Source: an uncultured Burkholderiales bacterium (GTDB lineage Bacteria > Pseudomonadota > Gammaproteobacteria > Burkholderiales > Burkholderiaceae_C). From it: a DNA stretch of 33,874 nucleotides. The stretch is from positions 1 through 33,874 of the forward strand of contig CAISPG010000045.1 in NCBI GenBank assembly GCA_903887325.1. Reading direction: 5' to 3'. The position numbers and the translations under genes were made by a program. Every line of letters starts with the position of its first letter. Within the stretch, counting starts at the first letter, position 1. Under the pieces are notes generated by a model. That model saw only the letters and a list, made by a program, of their open reading frames with translations, was not told the origin of the DNA and made no database searches. Of the stretch, positions 16,906 through 26,976 are shown one piece after another.

Positions 16906-18444
16906 TCAACCCTGGGCTGCCACACGCTCCGCCTTGCTTTGCAACTTGTTCAGGGCGCTCAAATAGGCCTTGGCGGAAGCCACCACGATGTCAGGATCCG
17001 CGCCCACACCGTTGACGATGCGACCGTTGTTTTGCAACCGCACTGTGACTTCACCTTGGCTTTCAGTCGAACCGCTGATGGCGTTGACAGAATACAAAAC
17101 CATTTCCGCACCGCTTTGCACGTGTTTTTCAATCGCTTTGAGCGAGGCATCAACCGGGCCGTTGCCGCCTGATTCACACGACACCTCTTTGCCCGCGTCT
17201 GTGAAGACGATGGAGGCATGCGGTTGCTCACCGGTTTCGCTGCGCTGCGACAGTTTGACAAAGGTGAACACATCGTCGTCGTGCGACACGCTTTCTTCGC
17301 TGACCAGAGCAAGAATGTCTTCGTCAAAAATTTCGCTCTTTCGATCCGCCAATTCCTTGAAGCGCGTGAATGCTGCATTGGTTTCGGCTTCGCTTTCAAG
17401 CTCGACACCCAAATCCTGCAAACGCTGTTTGAATGCGTTGCGCCCGCTGAGTTTGCCCAACACGATTTTGTTGGCGCTCCAACCCACGTCTTCGGCGCGC
17501 ATGATTTCGTAGGTATCGCGGGCTTTCAACACGCCGTCCTGGTGAATGCCGGATGCATGGGCAAACGCGTTCGCGCCGACCACCGCTTTATTGGGTTGAA
17601 CCACAAAACCGGTGGTTTGGCTGACCATGCGGCTGGCCGCCAAAATATGTTGAGTCTCGATGCCCAAGGTCAAACCGAAATAATCTTTGCGGGTTTTCAC
17701 CGCCATGACAATTTCTTCCAGCGAGCAGTTGCCCGCGCGCTCGCCCAAACCGTTGATGGTGCATTCCACCTGGCGGGCCCCGCCGATTTGCACGCCGGCC
17801 AAGGAATTGGCCACGGCCATGCCCAAGTCGTTATGGCAATGCACCGACCAAATAGCCTTGTCTGAATTGGGAATGCGCTCGCGCAGTGTTTTGATGAAAT
17901 GACCGTACAACTCGGGCACGGCGTAACCCACGGTGTCCGGCACGTTGATGGTGGTCGCACCTTCGGCAATCACCGCTTCAATCACGCGGCATAAAAAATC
18001 CACATCGCTGCGGTAACCGTCTTCCGGGCTGAACTCCACGTCTGACACAAGGTTTCGGGCAAAGCGCACAGATTGTTTGGCTTGCTCAAACACCTGGTCC
18101 GGAGTCATGCGCAACTTCTTTTCCATGTGCAAGGCCGAGGTGGCGATGAAGGTATGGATGCGCGAGCGCTTGGCGCCTTTGAGCGCCTCTGCGGCGCGGG
18201 AAATATCCCGGTCGTTAGCCCGCGACAAGGAGCACACAATGGATTCGGTAATGGCGTTGGCAATGGCTTTGACCGCCTGGAAATCGCCTTCCGAGCTGGC
18301 CGCAAAACCGGCTTCAATCACATCGACACGCAGTCTTTCCAGTTGTCTGGCAATCCGCAATTTCTCATCCCGCGTCATGGACGCGCCGGGGGATTGCTCG
18401 CCATCGCGCAAGGTGGTATCAAAAATAATCAAATGGTCGCTCAT
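16906..18444 (-). CDS. leuA: 2-isopropylmalate synthase
   Basis: LeuA condenses acetyl-CoA with 2-ketoisovalerate, committing carbon to leucine. It is a 512-residue type 1 enzyme. The first signature [15 protein letters not shown] starts at residue 9, with the catalytic Arg13 and metal ligand Asp14... region. The second is [16 protein letters not shown] with the metal-binding His pair. A C-terminal regulatory domain for leucine feedback begins near 395. A TTG at 18447 is in frame, but ATG 18444 sits 7 bases from AGGAG and is preferred. The 187-base leader carries a Leu-rich peptide and an intrinsic terminator. Precursor 2-ketoisovalerate comes through the ilv genes upstream. Confidence 0.96.
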   Translation of the reverse strand: MSDHLIIFDTTLRDGEQSPGASMTRDEKLRIARQLERLRVDVIEAGFAASSEGDFQAVKAIANAITESIVCSLSRANDRDISRAAEALKGAKRSRIHTFIATSALHMEKKLRMTPDQVFEQAKQSVRFARNLVSDVEFSPEDGYRSDVDFLCRVIEAVIAEGATTINVPDTVGYAVPELYGHFIKTLRERIPNSDKAIWSVHCHNDLGMAVANSLAGVQIGGARQVECTINGLGERAGNCSLEEIVMAVKTRKDYFGLTLGIETQHILAASRMVSQTTGFVVQPNKAVVGANAFAHASGIHQDGVLKARDTYEIMRAEDVGWSANKIVLGKLSGRNAFKQRLQDLGVELESEAETNAAFTRFKELADRKSEIFDEDILALVSEESVSHDDDVFTFVKLSQRSETGEQPHASIVFTDAGKEVSCESGGNGPVDASLKAIEKHVQSGAEMVLYSVNAISGSTESQGEVTVRLQNNGRIVNGVGADPDIVVASAKAYLSALNKLQSKAERVAAQG

Positions 18445-18490
18445 CAATCAACTCCTGTGTGTTTAGCCACCGCTCAACCCGCAAAGCACC

Positions 18491-18526
18491 AAAACAAAAG
18501 GCCCGTTGCGGGTGCATACGGGCCTT
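18491..18526 (-). terminator. intrinsic terminator in the leuA leader (attenuator)
   Basis: On the minus strand AAGGCCCGT (18526-18518) and ACGGGCCTT (18506-18498) form a perfect 9-bp stem with an 11-base loop. A TTTTGTTTT run follows down to about 18491. It lies between a Leu-rich mini-ORF and leuA, so it should end transcription before leuA unless an alternative fold forms. GGGCC in the mini-ORF end (about 18555-18562) could pair with GGCCC of the stem's first arm as an antiterminator; this part is inference. Confidence 0.75.
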
Positions 18527-18545
18527 GGAAACAATCGCGCAAGCG

Positions 18546-18599
18546 TTACTGTCCGGGCCCTTGGGAGCCTAGTAGCAGTGTGTTTAGCAAATGGGTCAT
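18546..18599 (-). CDS. leuA leader peptide
   Basis: This 17-residue reading frame, MTHLLNTLLLGSQGPGQ then TAA, lies in the leader of leuA, 20 bases before the attenuator stem. Five of 17 residues are Leu, in runs of two and three, and three of the codons are the usually rare CTA. That is the classical design of an attenuation peptide: a ribosome waiting for Leu-tRNA would stall here and alter folding downstream. No strong ribosome site precedes the ATG, which lowers certainty about efficient translation. It begins 33 bases after the pssA stop. Confidence 0.65.
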   Translation of the reverse strand: MTHLLNTLLLGSQGPGQ

Positions 18600-18631
18600 G
18601 GTCGGAATGTAGCATAAAGGAAAACGTCTCC

Positions 18632-19435
18632 TTAATGCAGGCCCTTCTCATCAGGCTCGTCCGTGGAAGTGCTGATCACGCTGGTGGGCAGGCCTTTGGC
18701 ACGACGCCAGCCATAGACAGCGTAGCCGCTGAAGCCGTAAGCCATGAACAGCGAGAACAACACGATAGGCGGATGAACATTGATCACAGCAATGATCAAA
18801 GCGATAGAGACGATGACCGCAAACGGCACACTTTTGCGCATGCGGAAATCTTTGAAGCTGTAAAAAGGCACGTTGCTGACCATGGTCAAACCGGCATACA
18901 GACTGAGCGTGAAAATCAGCCAGGCCATGTCAGCTTTGTTGATTTCAAGCACCGTGACAAACCAGACAAATCCCATCACCAGCGCCGCCGCCGCAGGTGA
19001 AGGCAGGCCTTGGAAAAAGCGCTTGTCAACCACCGAGGTATTGACGTTGAAGCGGGCAAGTCGCAATGCCGCACAGGCGCAATACACAAAGGCGGCAAAC
19101 CAGCCCCAGCGGCCCAGGTCTTTGAGCGCCCATTCGTAACTGATCAAAGCAGGGGCTGCGCCGAAAGACACCATATCGGCCAGCGAATCCATTTGCGCAC
19201 CGAACGCCGATTGGGTGTTGGTCATGCGCGCCACGCGCCCATCCAGGCTGTCGAGCACCATGGCGGCGAACACACCGATGGCAGAAGCTTCATACTGGTT
19301 GTTCATGGCCATGACAATGGCATAAAAACCGCCGAACAAAGCCGCCAGCGTGAACAGATTGGGCAGCACGTAAATGCCCTTGCGCAAACGGCTGGGCACT
19401 TCTTCTGCGTGGTCGTTCGGCTCTTGGGGATTCAT
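18632..19435 (-). CDS. pssA: CDP-diacylglycerol-serine O-phosphatidyltransferase
   Basis: PssA makes phosphatidylserine from CDP-diacylglycerol and serine in the inner membrane. It has 267 residues and several membrane segments, with the CDP-alcohol phosphotransferase signature fully intact: Asp65-Gly66-x2-Ala69-Arg70-x8-Gly79-x3-Asp83-x3-Asp87. This is the integral-membrane type, unlike the phospholipase-D-type PssA of E. coli. It follows psd by three bases, so the two steps to phosphatidylethanolamine are made together, inside the branched-chain amino acid operon. The leuA leader begins right after its stop. Confidence 0.95.
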   Translation of the reverse strand: MNPQEPNDHAEEVPSRLRKGIYVLPNLFTLAALFGGFYAIVMAMNNQYEASAIGVFAAMVLDSLDGRVARMTNTQSAFGAQMDSLADMVSFGAAPALISYEWALKDLGRWGWFAAFVYCACAALRLARFNVNTSVVDKRFFQGLPSPAAAALVMGFVWFVTVLEINKADMAWLIFTLSLYAGLTMVSNVPFYSFKDFRMRKSVPFAVIVSIALIIAVINVHPPIVLFSLFMAYGFSGYAVYGWRRAKGLPTSVISTSTDEPDEKGLH

Positions 19436-19438
19436 GGC

Positions 19439-20085
19439 TTACAGCGTGGCCAACACGGTGCTGGTGGCTGACACCACATCGCCGGGCGCGACGCAGACAA
19501 CCGCGGTCAAGGGCAGGTACACATCGACCCGTGAACCGAAACGGATAAAGCCGTAACGCTGGCCTTTTTCCAGTGAGTCGCCGGGATGCACATAGCAAAG
19601 AATTCGTCGAGCAATCAAACCAGCCACTTGCACCAAGGTCACCACTTGATGTTCACCGTTAACCTCGGCATCAATGATGACGGCGTTGCGTTCGTTTTCC
19701 GTCGAGGCTTTGTCCAGATCTGCATTCACAAACAGACCGGGGAAGTAATGCACAGCCCGCACCCGACCGTTGACGCTTGCGCGGTTGCTGTGGACATTGA
19801 ACACATTCATGAACACGCTGACCAGCAAAGCATCGCGATCGGCGTAGGGGTCGCGCACTTTTTCGATCTTGACGATGCGCCCGTCGGCGGGCGACAGCAC
19901 TGCGTTCGCCACGTCCGGCATAGCTCTGGGCGGGTCGCGGAAAAACTGAACCACAAACACCAGCACGATGTAGGCCGGTACTGCTGATTGCCAGCCCCAC
20001 AGCAGCGTCAACAGCAAAGAGGCAACGGCGGCCAGCCCGATGAAAGGCCAGCCTTCGCGCGCCAATACAGGGTGCGGATAGTTCA

Positions 20086-20086
<1 letters not shown>
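19439..20086 (-). CDS. psd: phosphatidylserine decarboxylase (short type)
   Basis: Psd converts phosphatidylserine to phosphatidylethanolamine. The 215-residue proenzyme is the short class. Two hydrophobic segments lie at about 14-30 and 36-48, followed by [25 protein letters not shown] and [12 protein letters not shown]. The self-cleavage site that yields the pyruvoyl cofactor is Gly184-Ser185 in [10 protein letters not shown]. The start ATG shares one base with the ilvC stop (TGATG), implying coupled translation. Its product partner, pssA, follows immediately. Confidence 0.95.
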
Positions 20087-21129
<1,043 letters not shown>

Positions 21130-21621
21130 TCAAACCCGCAACACGCGTTCGCCGCGACCAATGCCGCTGGCGCCGGTGCGCACTGTTTCCAGAATGGCGC
21201 TGCGCTCGATGGCTTCTAAGAAAGCATCGTTTTTCGAGACATCGCCGGTTAACTCAATGGTGTAGCTTTTGTCGGTCACATCGATGATGCGGCCTCTGAA
21301 AATGTCTGCCATGCGTTTCATTTCCTCGCGCTCTTTGCCGACCGCGCGGACTTTGACCATCATCAATTCACGCTCTGTGTAAGCGCCTTCAGTCAGATCG
21401 ACCACCTTGACAACTTCGATCAAGCGGTTCAAGTGCTTGGTGATTTGCTCAATCACGTCATCCGAGCCCGATGTCTGCAAAGTCATGCGCGACAGGCTGG
21501 GGTCTTCGGTGGGAGCGACGGTCAGCGATTCGATGTTGTAGCCGCGCGCGGAGAACAAGCCGACCACCCGGGACAAAGCGCCGGGTTCGTTTTCTAACAA
21601 TACTGCAATGATGTGTTTCAT
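21130..21621 (-). CDS. ilvH: acetolactate synthase small (regulatory) subunit
   Basis: IlvH binds the catalytic subunit and gives valine feedback inhibition. The 163-residue protein starts with an ACT domain (about 1-78): HIIAVLLENEPGALSRVVGLFSARGYNIESLTV. A C-terminal domain follows, with MVKVRAVGKEREEMKRMADIFRGRIIDV. The gene lies 93 bases after ilvI and 27 bases before ilvC, in the usual ilvIHC order. Confidence 0.97.
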   Translation of the reverse strand: MKHIIAVLLENEPGALSRVVGLFSARGYNIESLTVAPTEDPSLSRMTLQTSGSDDVIEQITKHLNRLIEVVKVVDLTEGAYTERELMMVKVRAVGKEREEMKRMADIFRGRIIDVTDKSYTIELTGDVSKNDAFLEAIERSAILETVRTGASGIGRGERVLRV

Positions 21622-21714
21622 GGATTTGGGACTCCTCTTTTCGCCGCCCTCCCCTGCAAGCGGTAACTTGCAAGCTCGACGGGCAATAGATTCGTCAAAT
21701 GAGAGTTTAGGAAA

Positions 21715-23496
21715 TTAAAGGTCTTCGCTGCCCAGCAGCATTTCGGTGATGCCCTTACCGGCTTGCACCATGGGGAACACGTTTTCGGTCTGGTCAGTGC
21801 GGAAATCCATGAAGACGGTTCTGTCTTTGAGTTTGCGTGCTTCGCGCAAAGCGGGTTCCACATCCTCAGGGCGTTCAATCAACATACCGACGTGGCCATA
21901 GGCTTCGGCTAACTTCACAAAATCAGGCAATGCGTCCATGTAGCTGTGGCTGTAGCGGCCTTCGTATTCCACTTCCTGCCACTGGCGCACCATGCCCAGG
22001 TAACGGTTGTTCAAAGAAAGAATTTTGATGGGCGTGTTGTATTGCAGGCAAGTGGACAGCTCTTGAATGCACATTTGCACAGAGCCTTCGCCGGTGACGC
22101 AATACACCTCGCTGTCGGGCTTGGCCAGTTTGATGCCCATGGCGTAAGGAATGCCCACGCCCATGGTGCCCAGGCCGCCCGAGTTGATCCAGCGACGCGG
22201 TTGGTCAAACCGGTAGTACTGCGCGGCCCACATCTGGTGTTGACCAACATCTGAAGTGACATAAGCATCAGCGTCTTTGGTCAGGTTCCAGAGCGTTTCA
22301 ATCACATATTGAGGCTTGATAACTTGTGTGTTGCTGCGGTCGTATTTCAGGCAATCACGCGCGCGCCAGACTTCAATCGTTTCCCACCAGGCAGCCAGCG
22401 CTTTGGGGTCCGGCTTGTTCGGTGCCTCGTTGAGCATGCCGATCATTTCGGTCAGCACGTCCTTCACATCACCCACGATGGGAATATCCACTTTCACACG
22501 CTTGGAAATGCTGGACGGATCGATATCAATGTGAATGATCTTGCGTTCGTTTTGCGCAAAGTGTTTGGGGTTGCCGATGACGCGGTCGTCAAAACGTGCG
22601 CCCACCGCCAACAACACATCGCAGTTTTGCATGGCGTTATTGGCTTCCACCGTGCCGTGCATACCCAACATGCCAAGGAATTTGCGGTCGCTGGCCGGAT
22701 AAGCACCCAGGCCCATCAAGGTGTTGGTGCAGGGAAAGCCCAGCATATCGACCAGCTTGCGCAGCTCGGCCGTTGCCTCGCTCATCAGCACACCGCCGCC
22801 GGTGTAAATAAACGGCCGCTTGGCTGTCAGCAACAATTGCAAAGCCTTGCGGATCTGGCCCGAGTGGCCTTTGCGCACCGGGTTGTAGGAGCGCATTTCC
22901 ACCGTGGCCGGGTAGCCGGCATACATGGTTTTCTTGAATGACACGTCCTTAGGAATATCGACAACCACAGGGCCGGGACGGCCGCTGCGTGCAATGTGAA
23001 AGGCTTTTTTCAGGATATCCACCATGTCACGCACATCCTTGACCAGGAAATTGTGTTTGACGATGGGACGCGTGATACCTACGGTGTCGCACTCTTGGAA
23101 AGCATCCAGACCGATGGCATGCGTTGGCACCTGACCGGTGATGATGACCATGGGAATACTGTCCATGTAAGCCGTGGCAATGCCGGTGATGGCATTGGTC
23201 ACACCGGGGCCTGAGGTCACCAGCGCCACGCCAACATCACCGGTTGCACGCGCATAGCCGTCGGCGGCGTGCACCGCTGCTTGTTCATGACGTACCAGCA
23301 CGTGCTGAATCGTGTCTTGTTTGTAAAGCGCATCGTAAATATGCAAAACAGCGCCGCCCGGGTAACCCCAGACGTATTTGACGTTTTCTGCCTGCAAGGA
23401 TTTGACGAGAATGTCAGATCCGTTAATTTCTATGGCTGCATCATTTTGCTGACTGACAACGGCAGCGGACTGCAACTCTGCTTTGGAGATTTCCAT
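21715..23496 (-). CDS. ilvI: acetolactate synthase large (catalytic) subunit
   Basis: This is the thiamine-diphosphate- and FAD-dependent enzyme that joins pyruvate to pyruvate or 2-ketobutyrate. The catalytic Glu71 is in [20 protein letters not shown]. The central FAD/DHS-like domain follows, and the ThDP/magnesium motif [12 protein letters not shown] lies near residue 466 with [12 protein letters not shown] after it. The open frame extends to 23592, but the ATG at 23496 (593 residues) has AAAGG upstream and matches family starts. It heads ilvI-ilvH-ilvC-psd-pssA-leuA. The 188-base region to the divergent sigma-factor gene must hold its promoter. Confidence 0.96.
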   Translation of the reverse strand: MEISKAELQSAAVVSQQNDAAIEINGSDILVKSLQAENVKYVWGYPGGAVLHIYDALYKQDTIQHVLVRHEQAAVHAADGYARATGDVGVALVTSGPGVTNAITGIATAYMDSIPMVIITGQVPTHAIGLDAFQECDTVGITRPIVKHNFLVKDVRDMVDILKKAFHIARSGRPGPVVVDIPKDVSFKKTMYAGYPATVEMRSYNPVRKGHSGQIRKALQLLLTAKRPFIYTGGGVLMSEATAELRKLVDMLGFPCTNTLMGLGAYPASDRKFLGMLGMHGTVEANNAMQNCDVLLAVGARFDDRVIGNPKHFAQNERKIIHIDIDPSSISKRVKVDIPIVGDVKDVLTEMIGMLNEAPNKPDPKALAAWWETIEVWRARDCLKYDRSNTQVIKPQYVIETLWNLTKDADAYVTSDVGQHQMWAAQYYRFDQPRRWINSGGLGTMGVGIPYAMGIKLAKPDSEVYCVTGEGSVQMCIQELSTCLQYNTPIKILSLNNRYLGMVRQWQEVEYEGRYSHSYMDALPDFVKLAEAYGHVGMLIERPEDVEPALREARKLKDRTVFMDFRTDQTENVFPMVQAGKGITEMLLGSEDL

Positions 23497-23640
23497 GGCG
23501 TATAACCTTTGTGAATTTCGTGGACGAAAAACCCAGGGTGCCTTTTTGCCACCTCTTGTGAAGGCGCATCGAGACTTTAGATACCAGGCCATAAGCGTTT
23601 AACACCAAGCCCGGATCCTTTTCTTGGGGAGCCTGAGATT

Positions 23641-23658
23641 ATGACATTGTTTAGTCAT
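23641..23658. repeat. dyad ATGAC-N8-GTCAT between ilvI and the sigma-factor gene
   Basis: ATGAC at 23641-23645 is matched by GTCAT at 23654-23658 in inverted order, an 18-base dyad in the divergent intergenic region. It overlaps a TTGTTT (23647-23652) that, with TATAAG at 23669-23674 after 16 bases, resembles a promoter reading toward the sigma gene. The placement suits a regulator site acting on one or both directions. Confidence 0.35.
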
Positions 23659-23684
23659 GGTTTCTGCTTATAAGGGATGGATGG

Positions 23685-24338
23685 ATGGTCGATGACATAA
23701 TCCACTCTCAAACAACGATAACTTTCAAGCGCATACGGCTTTGCCAGCGATTTAACTGCACCAGCATCCTCTTGGCCACCGACAAAGAACTTTCAGATTT
23801 TCTGGCTGGCGTTGAAAAACGCGCCTTCAAGCGGTCTCTCTACCATGTTCGCGACGAAGATGCCGCTTTGGACATCGTGCAAGACAGCATGATGAAACTG
23901 GCTGAGCATTACGCTGACAAACCGGCAGAAGAACTGCCCATGCTGTTCCAGCGCATACTTTCCAACACCACGCTGGACTGGTTCAGGCGGCAAAAAACCC
24001 GCAATGCCTTATTCAGTAATTACAATGATTTCGGCTCTGATAATAAGGATGAAAGTTTCGATTTTCTGGAAATCCTCGGGCAATCGGATTCATCACCTGC
24101 GGCTGAAAGTGCCCAGGATCTGCTGTCACGCACCGAAACAGTGCGCGCCATCGAATCAGAAATAGAAAAACTGCCGGGACGTCAACGGGAAGCCTTCCTG
24201 CTGCGTTATTGGGAGGAGCTCGATGTGTCTGAGACCGCTGCTGCCATGGGATGTTCTGAAGGAAGTGTTAAAACACACTGCTCCAGAGCGATCCAAGCCT
24301 TACACAAAGCCTTGACTGCCAAAGGACTGAAACCATGA
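23685..24338 (+). CDS. sigma-70 family RNA polymerase sigma factor (ECF-like)
   Basis: This 217-residue protein has region 2 at about 40-95 (RDEDAALDIVQDSMMKLAEHY, FQRILSNTTLDWFRRQKTRN). Region 4 is at about 160-212 (LPGRQREAFLLRYWEELDVSETAAAMGCSEGSVKTHCSRAI). No region 1 or 3 is seen, as in ECF factors. ATG 23685 has AAGGG upstream, but family similarity begins only near ATDKELSDFL, where TTG 23772 is a possible start. The stop overlaps the next gene (ATGA), which encodes a one-pass membrane protein that could be its anti-sigma factor. The spacer between regions 2 and 4 is Asp/Ser-rich. Confidence 0.88.
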   Translation: MVDDIIHSQTTITFKRIRLCQRFNCTSILLATDKELSDFLAGVEKRAFKRSLYHVRDEDAALDIVQDSMMKLAEHYADKPAEELPMLFQRILSNTTLDWFRRQKTRNALFSNYNDFGSDNKDESFDFLEILGQSDSSPAAESAQDLLSRTETVRAIESEIEKLPGRQREAFLLRYWEELDVSETAAAMGCSEGSVKTHCSRAIQALHKALTAKGLKP

Positions 24339-24769
24339 AACCTAATCAACTCACACCGCAAGACAAGATGGGCATGCGCATGGCAGCGCTTTTGGATCAG
24401 CACAACCAGCAACTCCCCTACGACATCAGCGAGCGCTTGCGTGCCGCGCGCACCCGTGCGCTGGCCGCCGGTCGCGCACGCCGCGCCGAGTTGAGCACCG
24501 TCGCAGACCCCCAAGTGCTAGCCAATGGCACGCTGCGCTTGCCCTTTCAGAACCAAACGCATGAAATTTACAAATTACTGGTGTCTTTCATCCCTTTGAT
24601 TTGCCTGGCTGCCGGTTTGATGCTGCTTTATGAATTTCACAATGATCAGGCCGCACTTGAGTTGGCTGAAATCGACTCCGCCTTGCTGATAGACGATTTG
24701 CCGCCTCAGGCCTATGCCGACCCGGCATTCATAGATTTCCTGAAAAACAAAACCCTGCAAAAAGATTGA
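24335..24769 (+). CDS. DUF3619-like single-pass membrane protein, possible anti-sigma factor
   Basis: This 144-residue protein has a basic, Arg/Ala-rich N-terminal half (LRAARTRALAAGRARR, 36-50). One membrane segment follows at about 81-100 (LLVSFIPLICLAAGLMLLYE), then an acidic C-terminal domain ending LPPQAYADPAFIDFLKNK. It resembles DUF3619 proteins found after this sigma factor in Burkholderiales. Topology (cytoplasmic basic part, periplasmic acidic part) and coupling to the sigma gene are what one expects of an anti-sigma factor. No zinc-binding HxxxCxxC motif is present, so this role is inference. Confidence 0.7.
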   Translation: MKPNQLTPQDKMGMRMAALLDQHNQQLPYDISERLRAARTRALAAGRARRAELSTVADPQVLANGTLRLPFQNQTHEIYKLLVSFIPLICLAAGLMLLYEFHNDQAALELAEIDSALLIDDLPPQAYADPAFIDFLKNKTLQKD

Positions 24770-25407
24770 TGCGCCTGCGTTACAACTCTTTGGCCGTCAC
24801 TGGTCTTGCCTGTCTGCTGGCTGCTTTTTCAGGCTTTACCAGCATGTGTGCGGCTCAGATCAAGCCGCAAGCTGCCGACAACAGCGCAAAACCTCCGCAT
24901 GTCAGCGAGGTCGGGCCACACTGGTCTGAATTGAGTGCGCAGCAACACAGCATTCTTGCGCCTTTGCAAAATTTATGGCCCACTCTGGAAGAAAACCGCA
25001 AACGCAAATGGCTGGCCATTGCCAAAAACTTCCCCAATCTCAGCCCTGCTGCGCAAGCGGTAGCGCAAGAACGCATGCGTGAATGGGCTGCACTCACCCC
25101 GGCACAACGTTACCAAGCCAGGCTGCATTTCGCTCAATCGCAACAGTTGAGTACTGACGAAAAAATCGCCAAATGGGAAGCCTACCAATCGCTGAATGAT
25201 GAAGAGAAAAACAAGCTTGCTCAAGGGCAGCCTGCCTGGTCTAAGGGTGCAGCCATGGCTACGCGGCCGCTGGCTCCTGAAAAACTCACTGTGACACCTA
25301 GCATCACCAAAGAAGGTCAGGATAAACCGCCGCGCATAGAAACGGCTGAGGTCAACCCGCAAACCTTGCTGCCTATTAAAAAACGCAATATTGTTGATAA
25401 ACCATGA
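24769..25407 (+). CDS. DUF3106-like secreted protein
   Basis: This 212-residue protein has a signal peptide (hydrophobic SLAVTGLACLLAAFSGF, cleavage near AAQIK). The mature part is helical, with repeated tryptophan-centred units: LQNLWPTLEENRKRKWL, then MREWAALTPAQRYQAR, then a third, weaker IAKWEAYQSLNDEEKN. This pattern is that of DUF3106 and recalls periplasmic helical-hairpin sensors in general form. The C-terminal 50 residues look disordered and Pro/Lys-rich. The ATG at 24769 shares a base with the previous stop. A role as periplasmic partner of the sigma system is inferred from position. Confidence 0.7.
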   Translation: MRLRYNSLAVTGLACLLAAFSGFTSMCAAQIKPQAADNSAKPPHVSEVGPHWSELSAQQHSILAPLQNLWPTLEENRKRKWLAIAKNFPNLSPAAQAVAQERMREWAALTPAQRYQARLHFAQSQQLSTDEKIAKWEAYQSLNDEEKNKLAQGQPAWSKGAAMATRPLAPEKLTVTPSITKEGQDKPPRIETAEVNPQTLLPIKKRNIVDKP

Positions 25408-25955
25408 TGTCTGTGCCCTCGCCGCAGGACACCGCATTGCCTCAGTTTCCTACCCCGTCAGTGGCACGCAGGCTGAGTTGCTGGGTATACGAAGGCGTAC
25501 TTTTATTCGGTGTGATTTTCATCGCAGGCTATTTGTTCAGCACCTTGAGCCAAACCCGTCATGCACTAGATAACCGCCACGGCTTACAGGTTTTCGTCTG
25601 CCTGGTGCTGGCCGTTTATTTCACCTGGTTCTGGCACAAAGGCCAGACACTGGCCATGAAAACCTGGCATTTGCGGCTGGTCGATCTCAACGGACAGTCA
25701 TTGACACAGAAAAGAGCACTCTTGCGTTATGCCTTGAGCTGGGTGTGGTTTTTGCCGCCGCTGGTTTTTGCACAACTCTCGCATGCGCCCACTTTAATCA
25801 CTGTGCTGGCCTGCCTGATCTGGGTGCTTGTGTGGGCAATGCTCAGCCGTTTTCACCCTGACCGCCAGTTCTGGCACGACCACTGGAGCGGTACACGTTT
25901 GATAGATGTGCGCCCTGTTCCAACAAGCGTTCATTCAACTGACTTGAACACCTGA
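25404..25955 (+). CDS. RDD family membrane protein
   Basis: This 183-residue protein has about four hydrophobic segments: VLLFGVIFIAGYLF, VFVCLVLAVYFTWFW, ALSWVWFLPPLVFAQL and LITVLACLIWVLVWAML. It has the RDD-type features of an N-terminal ARRLSCWVYEG, a central GQTLAMKTWHLRLVD and a late DRQFWHDHWSGTRLID. The usual Asp of the first motif is Glu here. It overlaps the DUF3106-like gene by four bases and is the fourth gene of the coupled string. Function is unknown for most of the family, though some members are transporters or ion-handling proteins. Confidence 0.82.
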   Translation: MMSVPSPQDTALPQFPTPSVARRLSCWVYEGVLLFGVIFIAGYLFSTLSQTRHALDNRHGLQVFVCLVLAVYFTWFWHKGQTLAMKTWHLRLVDLNGQSLTQKRALLRYALSWVWFLPPLVFAQLSHAPTLITVLACLIWVLVWAMLSRFHPDRQFWHDHWSGTRLIDVRPVPTSVHSTDLNT

Positions 25956-25967
25956 CAAGATAGCGTC

Positions 25968-26552
25968 ATGAAACCAGCTTTTTCTTTGTGTGTGTATTGC
26001 GGTTCACGCCCGGGCAGCCTCGGCAGCTTCAGTCAGGCCGCCACCGCGGTCGGTGAATGGATTGGCGCGCGCCAGGGCCAACTGGTCTACGGCGGCGGCA
26101 GCAACGGCTTGATGGGCACGGTCGCCATGGCCACCAAGGCCGCAGGCGGGCGGGTGGTCGGCATCATTCCGCATGCGCTGGCTGAAAAAGAAACCGCCAA
26201 CACGCATTGCGACGAATTGCACATGGTCGACAACATGCACCAGCGCAAATTCATGATGGCCGAACGTGCCGACGCATTTCTGGCCTTGCCCGGCGGCATT
26301 GGCACGTTTGAAGAATTGTTTGAAGTCTGGACTTGGAAGCAGCTGGGTTTTCACAACAAGCCTATCGGGCTGTTGAACGTCGACGGTTATTACGACGGTC
26401 TGCAACACTTCATGCAAAACACGGTAGATAAAGGTTTTGTCTCGGACTGGCAAATGGATTTTGTTTTGCAGTCAAACTCTATTGAGACTTTGTTGCCGCG
26501 CCTGATAGAAGCCGCCGGACTGTCAGCCTCAGACGGCTTAAAAGGCATTTAA
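25968..26552 (+). CDS. LOG family protein (TIGR00730), nucleoside-5'-monophosphate phosphoribohydrolase type
   Basis: This 194-residue Rossmann-like protein has VYCGSRPGS at the N-terminus, YGGGSNGLMG at 41-50, the paired Arg-Lys in MHQRKFMM and the signature PGGIGTFEELFEVWTW (108 onward). These match LOG-type enzymes that cleave AMP or cytokinin nucleotides to base and ribose 5-phosphate, formerly annotated as lysine decarboxylases. It starts 12 bases after the RDD gene, so it may share the transcript, but is a common stand-alone gene. It ends at a hairpin before convergent glnB. Confidence 0.9.
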   Translation: MKPAFSLCVYCGSRPGSLGSFSQAATAVGEWIGARQGQLVYGGGSNGLMGTVAMATKAAGGRVVGIIPHALAEKETANTHCDELHMVDNMHQRKFMMAERADAFLALPGGIGTFEELFEVWTWKQLGFHNKPIGLLNVDGYYDGLQHFMQNTVDKGFVSDWQMDFVLQSNSIETLLPRLIEAAGLSASDGLKGI

Positions 26553-26559
26553 ATACCGC

Positions 26560-26581
26560 CCCGGTCTTTGCAAAAGCCGGG
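26560..26581. terminator. hairpin between convergent LOG and glnB genes
   Basis: CCCGG (26560-26564) pairs with CCGGG (26577-26581), and CTTT (26566-26569) with AAAG (26573-26576), leaving one bulged T and a 3-base loop. The nine pairs sit in a 49-base gap between convergent stops. A following U run is missing on both strands, so it may only stabilise 3' ends. Confidence 0.4.
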
Positions 26582-26601
26582 AGGTTCACTTAGTCGGCCA
26601 C

Positions 26602-26976
<375 letters not shown>

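Noticed and set aside
18463-18651. A 62-codon frame in the leuA leader
   Set aside because: It runs through the terminator stem, starts inside pssA and has no Leu run; the 17-codon Leu-rich frame explains the region better.
23500-23640. Possible attenuator in the ilvI leader on the minus strand
   Set aside because: A GGTG/CACC stem before a TGGGTTTTT run was seen, but it has only four clean pairs with a mismatch, and no Ile/Leu/Val-rich mini-ORF was found upstream.
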